This document shows positions 7,339-15,175 of a stretch of DNA of 64,000 nt, piece by piece. The stretch spans positions 124,001-188,000 of the forward strand of contig JAHDWA010000012.1 of assembly GCA_023382535.1 (NCBI GenBank), given 5' to 3'. Positions within the stretch are counted from its first letter, which is position 1; each line of letters opens with the position of its first letter. The notes beneath the pieces were generated by a model. It was not told the DNA's origin, searched no databases, and saw nothing but the letters and a program-made list of their open reading frames with translations. The translations under genes and the position numbers were made by a program. The DNA is from Anaerolineae bacterium. Lineage in GTDB: Bacteria > Chloroflexota > Anaerolineae > 4572-78 > J111.

Positions 7339-8925
7339 TTAGGAGATAAATCCGGTGGGGTCTAAAGCCATCATCGCTACATACTGGTCGGCAAACTCCG
7401 GCAGTTTCTCCAGGTCAACTTGCTCGGCCTGGACCGCCAGTCGTTCACCGCGGGCAAAGCCCTCGTCCGAGAGGAACAGCGCCGCGCCCAACCCGGCCCC
7501 ATTGGCTATAGGCTGCACTACCTCCGGTCGCACTGGCGGGATCATGCCGATTCCGAGCACAGCCTCGACGTTAAGCTGCCCGCCAAATGAGCCGGTCAGA
7601 AGGATTCTTTCCAGGTCGGCTGGCTGCAAGCCAAGCTCGTTCAGTAACACATCAATGGCGGCGCGAATGGCGGCTTTGGCCTTTTGCAGTTCGCGCACGT
7701 CCCACTGTTTGAGGACCAGTTGGCCGTCGTCGGTCAGCCTGACATAGCGCGCCCCTTTAGGATGAGTCAAGACTCGCTCGGCCAGCCGGGACGGCTCAGG
7801 CGAAATCCGTCCGTTCGGTTCAATGACGCCGGCCCCTACCAACTGGTGGGTCAGGCTGAGCAAACCCGAGCCGGTCAGGCCCACCGGCGGCTCGTTAGCA
7901 ATGGTCTCAAACACAAAATCGTCGCCGTTGAGCTGCACCTCGACGACGGCCCCATCCACCGCCCGGCTGCCGCAGGAGATGTTTACCCCCTCAAAGGCCG
8001 GGCCGGCGGCGGTCGAGCCGGTCAGGATACGTTTCCCATCGGTGACCATGACCTCGCCGTTGGTCCCCAGGTCAACCGCCGCCAGCGGGGCAGTCGCCCG
8101 GTCAAAGTTAAAGTAGGCCAGGCAGGCCAGCGCATCCGAGCCAACAAAGCCGCCAATGAGCGGCGGCAGCATCACTTGAGTTTGTGGGGAAAAAATACCG
8201 CCCATCAAGCCGTTAGCATTCCGGAGGGGCGCTTTTTGATAGGGTTGAAACGGTTTCACCGCCAGCGTTTCCAGTGGAAATTGCGCCAGCAGGTGATGCA
8301 TGGCCGGATTGCAGACAATGGTCACCCGTTCAACCCGCTGCAAAACTTTGGCCGGCAGCTTGAGCGAGTCGACCGCCTGGTTGATCGAGGCCAGGGCTAA
8401 TTTGTGCAGCTGTTCGGCGTGGATGGGGCTGCTTGTGGCTGCGGCCAGCCGGGAGATGACATCCGCCCCGTAGACCGTTTGCTGGTTCAGGCTGCCGCCC
8501 CCGGCGACGACCTCGCCGTTGTCCAGCATCGTCAGAAAAGCAGCCACCGTAGTTGAACCCAGGTCAACCGCCAGACCCAGCGGCACATCTTTATCGCGTT
8601 TGTAACGGTTGCCGGCCCGGAAGATTTTGTTGGAGTAGACCACGATGGGCGCGAGCGTGACCTGCGCCTCGCCTCTAAGCCGCGCCCGGCAGGCCAGGCG
8701 ATTGCCCACCGCCAGCTCGCCGGTTGTCAGGTTAGCCCGTTCGATTGCGTCAGGCGGTGCGGCGCCGGTCTCCAGCAGTACCTTGCACTTGCCGCAGGTG
8801 CCTCGCCCGGCGCAGGGCTGCTCCAGGGGCAGGCCGGTGGCGGCCACAGCCTCACCGACCAGCGTCCCCGCTGAAACTTCCACAACCTGCTGTTGTTCGC
8901 CGTAAATAACGGTTACGGTGGGCAT
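7339..8925 (-). CDS. RACo-type corrinoid-protein reductive activator (2Fe-2S plus ASKHA/DUF4445)
   Basis: A 528-residue ATP-dependent activator that reduces inactive Co(II) corrinoid proteins back to the Co(I) state. The N-terminal ferredoxin domain carries C38, C44, C47 and C79 in the C-x5-C-x2-C-xn-C plant-type pattern. The remainder is an actin-like ATPase domain with PLGLAVDLGSTTVAAFL and VDLGTNGEVMV as phosphate-binding loops, and GSFGGQLN near the end. The ATG at 8925 overlaps the upstream TGA by an ATGA; a GTG one codon earlier is possible. It is the last gene of the one-carbon operon. Close in length and layout to MtoD/RACo proteins, which fits the corrinoid methyltransferases in this window. 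Confidence 0.9.
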   Translation of the reverse strand: MPTVTVIYGEQQQVVEVSAGTLVGEAVAATGLPLEQPCAGRGTCGKCKVLLETGAAPPDAIERANLTTGELAVGNRLACRARLRGEAQVTLAPIVVYSNKIFRAGNRYKRDKDVPLGLAVDLGSTTVAAFLTMLDNGEVVAGGGSLNQQTVYGADVISRLAAATSSPIHAEQLHKLALASINQAVDSLKLPAKVLQRVERVTIVCNPAMHHLLAQFPLETLAVKPFQPYQKAPLRNANGLMGGIFSPQTQVMLPPLIGGFVGSDALACLAYFNFDRATAPLAAVDLGTNGEVMVTDGKRILTGSTAAGPAFEGVNISCGSRAVDGAVVEVQLNGDDFVFETIANEPPVGLTGSGLLSLTHQLVGAGVIEPNGRISPEPSRLAERVLTHPKGARYVRLTDDGQLVLKQWDVRELQKAKAAIRAAIDVLLNELGLQPADLERILLTGSFGGQLNVEAVLGIGMIPPVRPEVVQPIANGAGLGAALFLSDEGFARGERLAVQAEQVDLEKLPEFADQYVAMMALDPTGFIS

Positions 8926-9629
8926 CACAACCCTCGTATAAACTGGCTCTGGCTGAGTTCACCGCCGGGGGGGATAACCAGGAAATCGTCGTCGGCTTGG
9001 CGGAGGCCGGCGGCAATTTCAACCAGCCGGCGCACATAGACCTCTGACCCCAGGATTTCGTGGTAGGTCATGCCCCACTGCCCGCAGTAATCGGCTACCT
9101 TCTGCGCCTGCGGGCGAAACTCATCCAGGTCGGCCTGATTGTGGGCGACCAGGGTGAGCCGCTTATAATGCCGGTACTGCTGGTCCATCAGCCAATTGGC
9201 ATCTTCCTCGCCGTAAGTTTCGACGAGTTTCTCGTACTCAGCCAGCGGGTTGGTCCCTGATTTCAGCCAGCCTTTGCTCAGCCAGTACGTGCCGGGCGAC
9301 TCCTTGAATTCGCGCCGGTAAGTCTGGTAGGAGCCGAGCAGAATGGCGATGCAGTCATCAGTGCGGGGGATCAGCAGGGTATGCTGGCCGGCTTTGATCC
9401 CGTTCAAGCCGTTGCCGCACAGCCCGTAGCCCAGGACGACCAGGCTGGGGCGGTCAATCCTATCAATCACCTCCTGGACGGTCAGCTTGAGTTTTTTTGG
9501 TACGATATGCAGCCCATAATCAAGAAAAGTGATCTGGCCAGCCAGTTCGGGCGGAAGAAAGTGCTCCAGTAAATCCTGAAAGACCTGGCAGGCCACAATT
9601 ACGACTGGCAGTGGCTGGGGTTCCGGCAC
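8925..9629 (-). CDS. DUF1638 domain protein of corrinoid methyl-transfer loci
   Basis: A 234-residue soluble protein of the DUF1638 family. The conserved blocks are visible: LGYGLCGNGL around the middle, then LIPRTDDCIAILLGS and TYWLSKGWLK. The paired cysteines in GLCGNG and DDCIA could bind a metal or corrinoid, but no activity has been firmly assigned to the family as far as I know. It is characteristically found beside corrinoid protein and methyltransferase genes, as here, where it lies between the methyl-THF methyltransferase (5 bases away) and RACo (ATGA overlap). The start is a GTG behind GGAAGGATA. Confidence 0.8.
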   Translation of the reverse strand: MPEPQPLPVVIVACQVFQDLLEHFLPPELAGQITFLDYGLHIVPKKLKLTVQEVIDRIDRPSLVVLGYGLCGNGLNGIKAGQHTLLIPRTDDCIAILLGSYQTYRREFKESPGTYWLSKGWLKSGTNPLAEYEKLVETYGEEDANWLMDQQYRHYKRLTLVAHNQADLDEFRPQAQKVADYCGQWGMTYHEILGSEVYVRRLVEIAAGLRQADDDFLVIPPGGELSQSQFIRGL

Positions 9630-9634
9630 CGTGG

Positions 9635-10501
9635 CTATCCTTCCTTCTGGCGCTGGCGGTAAGCCGTGATCCAGCGCATCCCGTAATCGTCCCGACCCAT
9701 GGCCAGGTCGGCGGCCAGCACCGCCGTCTTTACTTCTGTCACCAGGGGATTGGTGATGGGGCAGGTTAGCCCGGCGTGGATGGCCATGGCAATAAAGGCC
9801 GCGTTGAGGTATTTGCGGTCGGGCATACCAAATGAGACATTACTGGCGCCCGCCGTGATATTCACACCGAACTCCTTGACCACCAATTCAATCGTTTTCA
9901 GCGTAACCTGGGCCGCCTGGCTGTCGGCGCCGAGCGTCAGCGTCAGCGGGTCAATCACGACATCGGCGGGGGGAATGCCCAGTCGCCCCGCCCGTTCGAT
10001 GATTTTGGCGGCTACGGCTAGCCGGGCTTCGGCTGTAGCCGGGATGCCGTTATCGTCTATGCACAGGCCGATCACCGCTGCGCCGTACTCTTTGGCCAGC
10101 GGCAGCACCGCCTTGAGCGATTTTTCCTCGCCGTTGGTAGAATTGATCAGCGCCTTGCCCTCGTAGGTTTGGAGCGCCGCTTCCAGGGCAGCCGGGTTGG
10201 CTGTGTCAATACACAGCGGCACGTCGGCGACTTCCATGACGGTTTGCAGAACCTTTTGCAGCAGGGCTGGCTCGTCGGCGCCGGGCACGCCGGCATTCAC
10301 GTCGAGCACCAGCGCCCCTGCCGCTACCTGATCGAGCGCGTCCTGGCGGACCACGTCGAAGTTGCCCGCTTGCAGGGCAGCCAGCACGTTTTTGCGGCCC
10401 GTGGGGTTGATCCGTTCGCCGATAATCACCGTCGGCTGACTGCGACTGATCTCGACGGTTTGGGTAGCCGAGGAGATGAGGGTTGTTAGATTTTGCGTCA
10501 T
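9635..10501 (-). CDS. Methyltetrahydrofolate:corrinoid methyltransferase (MeTr/MtoA-like)
   Basis: A 288-residue pterin-binding TIM-barrel enzyme that moves a methyl group between a corrinoid protein and tetrahydrofolate. Family blocks are present in order: VIIGERINPTGR near residue 25, LDVNAGVPGADE, PLCIDT, LINSTNGE, VIDPLTL and GASNVSFGMP. Those residues line the folate pocket in AcsE and MtgA-type enzymes. There is no B12-binding or activation domain, so it is not MetH. Its ATG overlaps the TGA of the MetV-MetF gene, so the methyl-THF it makes can be handed directly to a reductase run in the oxidative direction (inference). Confidence 0.9.
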   Translation of the reverse strand: MTQNLTTLISSATQTVEISRSQPTVIIGERINPTGRKNVLAALQAGNFDVVRQDALDQVAAGALVLDVNAGVPGADEPALLQKVLQTVMEVADVPLCIDTANPAALEAALQTYEGKALINSTNGEEKSLKAVLPLAKEYGAAVIGLCIDDNGIPATAEARLAVAAKIIERAGRLGIPPADVVIDPLTLTLGADSQAAQVTLKTIELVVKEFGVNITAGASNVSFGMPDRKYLNAAFIAMAIHAGLTCPITNPLVTEVKTAVLAADLAMGRDDYGMRWITAYRQRQKEG

Positions 10502-11994
10502 TTTGCACCTTCTGGAACTAAGTGGGAGTCCTGCGGGGTCGCATTTTCAGGGGCAGGTTGGCGCAGTCCGGCTGCTTCAATCAATCGGGGGACGATGACC
10601 TCCCAGTGAACCGCCATAATGTGCATGCCGTGGATACCGGGGGTCCGCTTGAGTTTTTCCATCATTTCCAGGGCAATGATAACGCCCATTTCTTCCTGGC
10701 CCTGTTTGTCGCCGGCTTCATCCATTCGCCGCACCAGGTCAGGGGGAATAACCACGCCCGGCACATCGTCGGCCATAAAATGGGCCGCACGGGCACTCCT
10801 GAGTGGAATCAGGCCCGGCAGGATGTAGACTTTGCCGAGGAGGTTGCGTTTATCCAGGGCTTCCAGCCAGTCGGTGAAACGGTCGTAATCGAAAATGGGC
10901 TGGGTCTGGATGAACTGCGCCCCGGCGTTAATCTTCTTTTCGGCGCGAATGGCTTCATATTTAGGTGGTGCCCCAAACGGCGATCCGGCCGCGCCCAAGA
11001 AGAACTGCGGCGGGCGCTTGATGCTGCGGCCATCCAGGTAGATGCCTTCATCGCGCATCCGGCGCAGCATCCACAGCACCTGCACCGCATCCATATCGAA
11101 CTGGTCAGGCTTGGTCATCGGGCCAGGGCCAAAGCGCTGGTGGTCGCCGCTGAGGCAGAGAATGTTGCGAATCCCCAACCCGGCCGCACCAATGGCATCC
11201 GATTCTAGCACCACCCGGCTGCGGTCGCGGGCCTGCAACTGCATGACCGGTTCCAGCCCCAGGTCCAGGCAAATTTTACTGGCGGCCAGGCTGCTCATGC
11301 GCGGCGAGGCCGAGGCGTTGTCGGTAAAGTTGGCCGCAGCCACATACTCTTTGAGCCAGCCGGCTTTCTGGTGGATGCTGTCACTTGAGGTATCCAGCGG
11401 CGGCGCAATTTCGGCAGTAATGACAAAAGCACCGCTGCGCAGGCTGGTTTCCAGATTAGAGATAGGTTCGGTATAGGCCGGCGGGTGGTAGCTGGAATCG
11501 CCTCGCCACCAGTCAGGCTGGCGCAGTTCGTAGAAAAATTGTTCCCACTCCTGGTTGAACTTGTCGCGGTCGGTAAAAAAGTTAACCGGGTTCGGTCCTT
11601 TGCCGCGCTTGCGCCAGAGCTGGAGGGTGTCCAGCCATGTTTCACGGCCGGCGCGCTGCCCGTCTATAGGGGCGTTGACTTCGAGGAGTTTATCAAGCCG
11701 ACCCATCCGTTCGGCCCGTTCGTAAATTTTGTACCAGGTGCAGGGGCGTGAGGGGTCAACTTCGCAGGCTTCCGGAGTAGCGCCGCCGCACAAGCCATTG
11801 CGCAAGCCCTTGGGGCAGGTCATCGGACAAACAAAAGCAGTCTCCTGCAAAATACAATTACCGCACATCCGGCAGCCAAAAAGCGCACCCTTGATCGCCT
11901 TTTCCACTGAAGTGAAAAGCTCCAGTGGCAATGACTCTTCCTTGCGCATGGGACGGAAGGGCGGTTGGTAACGGGGGGGTGAAAAGATTGACAT
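10498..11994 (-). CDS. metF: Methylenetetrahydrofolate reductase with N-terminal MetV domain (MetV-MetF fusion)
   Basis: A 498-residue fusion. Residues 1 to about 130 form the MetV (MTHFR_C) zinc/iron-sulfur-type domain with eight cysteines at 41, 44, 47, 56, 60, 69, 77 and 85, and CPMTCPKGLRNGLCGG as its core. From about residue 185 follows the flavin TIM barrel of MetF, with TAEIAPP, NILCLSGDH, GAAGSPFG and AGAQFIQTQPIFD. It interconverts methylene-THF and methyl-THF. The start at 11994 has an excellent AAGGAGG; a longer frame reaches 12153 without one. First gene of the one-carbon operon and divergent from an AraC regulator. In acetogens MetV and MetF are usually separate subunits. Confidence 0.9.
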   Translation of the reverse strand: MSIFSPPRYQPPFRPMRKEESLPLELFTSVEKAIKGALFGCRMCGNCILQETAFVCPMTCPKGLRNGLCGGATPEACEVDPSRPCTWYKIYERAERMGRLDKLLEVNAPIDGQRAGRETWLDTLQLWRKRGKGPNPVNFFTDRDKFNQEWEQFFYELRQPDWWRGDSSYHPPAYTEPISNLETSLRSGAFVITAEIAPPLDTSSDSIHQKAGWLKEYVAAANFTDNASASPRMSSLAASKICLDLGLEPVMQLQARDRSRVVLESDAIGAAGLGIRNILCLSGDHQRFGPGPMTKPDQFDMDAVQVLWMLRRMRDEGIYLDGRSIKRPPQFFLGAAGSPFGAPPKYEAIRAEKKINAGAQFIQTQPIFDYDRFTDWLEALDKRNLLGKVYILPGLIPLRSARAAHFMADDVPGVVIPPDLVRRMDEAGDKQGQEEMGVIIALEMMEKLKRTPGIHGMHIMAVHWEVIVPRLIEAAGLRQPAPENATPQDSHLVPEGAK

Positions 11995-12088
11995 GGTTCC
12001 TCCTTGAACCCGGGGGTCATGAGCTATTCTCAAAGCGAATTTTAGTTTACTGATTCTAGTAGTATAGTAGAAATCGAGGCAACATGGA

Positions 12089-12970
12089 ATGGCGATTGTG
12101 GCAAAAACTTGTATAATTTGGCCGATTATTATGGCCGTTGTCTCACATATCACCTTTAACGATGGCGCTGCCAGCCCGCTGGGCCAGTTGATTGTCGCCG
12201 GAATTGTGCGCGACAGCCCTGGCCGCGCGCCCCAAAAGCCGATTCGGGTCTTGGATTATTACGGCTTGGTTTATATTACCGATGGCGGCGGGCATTTTGC
12301 GGATACTTCCGGTTTCTCCCAGCGAATTGTGCCGGGCGACCTGGTTTTTCTCTTTCCCCGGATCGGCCATACCTATGGCCCCGGTGAGGGGGATTTCTGG
12401 AACGAGATTTTTATCATTTTTGAGGGGCCGTTGTTTGACTTGTGGTGGGACAAGGCCCTGCTTGATCCCCACAAACCCATTCTTCATCTTGAACCGATTG
12501 ATTACTGGACTACCCGTTTCAAAGATGCGGTCTGGTCGGTCCCCCAGACCGGGCCGGAATACGCCCTGGTGAGGCTGTGCCGTTTGCAGCAGCTTCTGGC
12601 AGATATCCTGGTTTATGAGCGGCAGCATAGCCCTGAACAAGTAGACCATGAGTGGGTGTCACAAGCAAAATCATTGTTGGATACGACCTTCCACACAAAG
12701 CCTGATTATGAGAATATTGCCGCAGTCCTGGGCACGTCTTACGACGGTTTTCGGAAGCGCTTCACGAAAGATGTGGGTGTGTCTCCGGCCAAGTATTACA
12801 CGCTCCGCCGCATTGACCGGGCCTGTGAATTGCTGCTAAACAACAGCCTTACGGTCAAAGAAATCGCCCTGCAATTAGGTTTTGTTGACGAATTTCATCT
12901 CTCCAAACGCTTCAAGCAAATTATCGGTATTTCCCCCACCGGTTTCAGAAATTTGTTTCTGCCCCGCTAG
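12089..12970 (+). CDS. AraC-family transcriptional regulator
   Basis: A 293-residue regulator. Residues about 20-130 form a cupin-like sensor arm with DGGGHFADTSGFSQRIVPGD and a proline-histidine pair typical of AraC ligand domains. Residues about 190-290 carry the two helix-turn-helix motifs ending with LGFVDEFHLSKRFKQIIGISPTGFR. It is transcribed away from the MetV-MetF operon with only 94 bases between, so it is the best candidate regulator of that operon, perhaps sensing the methylated substrate. The start at 12089 has GAGG upstream at a loose spacing; ATG at 12131 is an alternative that removes 14 residues. Confidence 0.85.
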   Translation: MAIVAKTCIIWPIIMAVVSHITFNDGAASPLGQLIVAGIVRDSPGRAPQKPIRVLDYYGLVYITDGGGHFADTSGFSQRIVPGDLVFLFPRIGHTYGPGEGDFWNEIFIIFEGPLFDLWWDKALLDPHKPILHLEPIDYWTTRFKDAVWSVPQTGPEYALVRLCRLQQLLADILVYERQHSPEQVDHEWVSQAKSLLDTTFHTKPDYENIAAVLGTSYDGFRKRFTKDVGVSPAKYYTLRRIDRACELLLNNSLTVKEIALQLGFVDEFHLSKRFKQIIGISPTGFRNLFLPR

Positions 12971-13067
12971 AAATCATTAGCCGCATTGCGGAAGGCGCAG
13001 GCGGACGCTTTTGCCTCAGTTATGACAATGGGTTGTTTAAAAATCTCTGGATTGGGTTTACCGAAAC

Positions 13068-14867
13068 TCAACGCCGGACCGTCACCATCACCTGGGTCCC
13101 CTGCCCGGGCCGGGATTCAATTCGGCATTCACCGTTGCTCGCCCTGGCCCGTTCAACCATTGTTAACAACCCCCACCCCTGCTGGTGCAGGGATTTAGCC
13201 TGCTCTCCAATATTAAAACCAATGCCGTTATCGGCGACAATGAGCTGGATGAAACCCTTCTCCTCGGCCACGGAAATTCTAACCTGGCTGGCCTGGGCAT
13301 GCTTGGCCGCATTATTCAGAGCTTCCTGGACAATACGAAAGAGATTGTTTTCGACCGCTACCGGCAGCCGGGGTCTTAACTCCAGCCCCTCCACCCTTAC
13401 CGTTAGCCGTCTGGAGACGCTAAATTCTTCTCCGTACCACTGTAAGGCAGCAATCAGGCCGTAGTCGTCGAGGACTGGCGGCCGCAGTCCGGCCATCAAC
13501 GACCGAACCTGGCCAGCAGTTTGCTTAACCAGATCCATGGCATAATCTACTTGGGTCTGAATAACCGGGGCAGCCGGTAGGTCAGTGGGTAACTGGGTGC
13601 GAATCAGGTTCAGGCTAAAATCGAGAGCAGTTAAATTTTGCCCGATTTGATCGTGCAGTTCCTGGGCTAACTGCTGCCGTTCCACTTCCTGAACCTGGGC
13701 CAGTTGTTGAGCCAGGGCCTGGAGTTGTTCGCGCTGCTGGTTGACTTCCTGGAAAAGCTGCTCCTTTTCAATTTCCATCTGTTTGCGCTCGGTAATGTCT
13801 GCCGTAACAACCACGACCCCCAGGTCAGCCGCAGGCAGCGGCGCAGCGCTAACATCGGTCCAGATGGTCGTCCCATCTTCCTTAACCACGCCAACTTCTA
13901 TATGAGATACCACGCTTTGCTCGTCGAACGCCCGGATGCTGGGAAATTCGTCCAGCGGCATCGGGCTGCCATCGGATCGAAGATACTGCCTGTTTCTATA
14001 GTTACCTCTCAGTAACCCCTCCCTTGAAATAGCCAGAATCTTTTCCACGGCCCGATTCAGATCAACTATATTGCGGTTCTTATCCATGATGGTAACGCCC
14101 ACGGGCAGTATTTCGAAGAGCGTCCGTAATTTGGCCTCGCTCTGCCGGAGGGCCTCTTCTGCCTGCATCCGCTTGGTAATGTCACGGGCCACTCCCTCAA
14201 TTGCCACCAGATTGCCCTGGGGATCATAAATGGGCGCGTTGCGCTGCTCGGTCCAGATCACATGACCGTCCTTGTGGACCCAGCGCAGGACCGTGGGCTG
14301 GTCGGGTAGGAAGTTTGTCTGCACGAGCGTGGCCAACACCGGCCGGTCGTCGGGATGAACCAACTTAAAACCCAATTCAGGATCGGCATAATGCTCGACG
14401 GGGGTGTAACCGGTAATCGAGGTAGCTGCCGGGCTGACATATTCAAAACCGGGTTCCGGCTTGAGGCGGTAGCGATAGATAATATCGGGCACATGCTCGG
14501 CCAGAAGCCGGAAGCCCTCCTCGCTGGCTCGTAGGGCTGCGGTTCGCTCTTCGACGAGCCGTTCCAGCGACTCCTGCAAGCGCTGGCGCTCGGCAATTTC
14601 CTGGCGGAGGGCCTGGTTAGCTGCTTCCAGTTCGGCTGTTCGCTGCTGCACCTGTAGTTCCAGGGTTTCATTGGCCCGCTGCAATGCAGTCTGAGCCTGT
14701 CGCAGCAGGATTGGCGTTCCGCTGATTGGGTCAAGTACGGCGTCAACTTGGCCCGCCAACAGCGTTTGGAGCGCGGTCTCTACTTGGGCCAACTGCCGGA
14801 CCAGTACTTCAACGGGATCAGGCGAGGGCGAAATAGATGGGTTCTGGCTGCTTAGACTTTGGCTCAT
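13068..14867 (-). CDS. Two-PAS sensor histidine kinase, HisKA_3 type
   Basis: A 599-residue kinase with no obvious transmembrane segment, so probably cytoplasmic. Residues 60-115 are coiled coil; PAS1 spans about 118-240 and PAS2 about 243-365, each ending in the usual DITxR linker. A second coil leads to the HisKA_3 dimerisation helix with the phospho-acceptor H405 in QELHDQIGQNL. The catalytic domain follows with VQEALNNAAKHAQAS (N box) and DNGIGF. Its ATG overlaps the kaiB stop, so it is translated with the clock proteins, a plausible output or input partner of KaiC in the manner of SasA (inference). No response regulator is in the window. Confidence 0.92.
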   Translation of the reverse strand: MSQSLSSQNPSISPSPDPVEVLVRQLAQVETALQTLLAGQVDAVLDPISGTPILLRQAQTALQRANETLELQVQQRTAELEAANQALRQEIAERQRLQESLERLVEERTAALRASEEGFRLLAEHVPDIIYRYRLKPEPGFEYVSPAATSITGYTPVEHYADPELGFKLVHPDDRPVLATLVQTNFLPDQPTVLRWVHKDGHVIWTEQRNAPIYDPQGNLVAIEGVARDITKRMQAEEALRQSEAKLRTLFEILPVGVTIMDKNRNIVDLNRAVEKILAISREGLLRGNYRNRQYLRSDGSPMPLDEFPSIRAFDEQSVVSHIEVGVVKEDGTTIWTDVSAAPLPAADLGVVVVTADITERKQMEIEKEQLFQEVNQQREQLQALAQQLAQVQEVERQQLAQELHDQIGQNLTALDFSLNLIRTQLPTDLPAAPVIQTQVDYAMDLVKQTAGQVRSLMAGLRPPVLDDYGLIAALQWYGEEFSVSRRLTVRVEGLELRPRLPVAVENNLFRIVQEALNNAAKHAQASQVRISVAEEKGFIQLIVADNGIGFNIGEQAKSLHQQGWGLLTMVERARASNGECRIESRPGQGTQVMVTVRR

Positions 14868-15175
14868 TTTTTCTCTTCCAGGCCGAGAGCCTGGAGCACT
14901 ATGCTTGTCTTGCTTAAATCACCCACAACCCGGACCAGCGGCAGCGGCGAAACCCTGATGAGCGTGGGCGTGACAAGTATACCTTCCGCCAGGGCAGAAG
15001 CCGAATTGGCCAGGATGTCTATCACTTCGAGCTGGCAGTCTGGCAAATAGCGCCGGCAGATGTCATTAAGATTAGCTTTGGCCCGGATCGAATTGGGTCC
15101 GCTGCCGGCCACATAAAGCCGCAGGACAATTCTTTCGGCTGCTGAAAGTTGTCCATCCTCGGCGGGAAAGTTCAT
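14864..15175 (-). CDS. kaiB: KaiB-family clock protein
   Basis: A 103-residue thioredoxin-like KaiB protein. The family blocks are LRLYVAGSGPNSIRAKANL at the N-terminal strand, LEVIDILANSASALAEGILVTPTL in the middle and VVGDLS near the end. KaiB refolds and binds the CI ring of KaiC in cyanobacteria. The gene overlaps kaiC upstream and the kinase downstream by ATGA, so all three are one translational unit. The length matches the family. Whether it fold-switches cannot be judged by eye. Confidence 0.92.
   Translation of the reverse strand: MNFPAEDGQLSAAERIVLRLYVAGSGPNSIRAKANLNDICRRYLPDCQLEVIDILANSASALAEGILVTPTLIRVSPLPLVRVVGDLSKTSIVLQALGLEEKK

Noticed and set aside
11995..12088. Promoters or a cobalamin riboswitch between the MetV-MetF and AraC genes
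   Set aside because: A TATAGT is seen but no -35 box at suitable spacing, and the gap is too short for a cobalamin riboswitch; no B12-box-like sequence was found.
12971..13067. A terminator between the convergent AraC and kinase genes
   Set aside because: Only a short CCGC-ATT-GCGG stem is visible, without a T-run on either strand.
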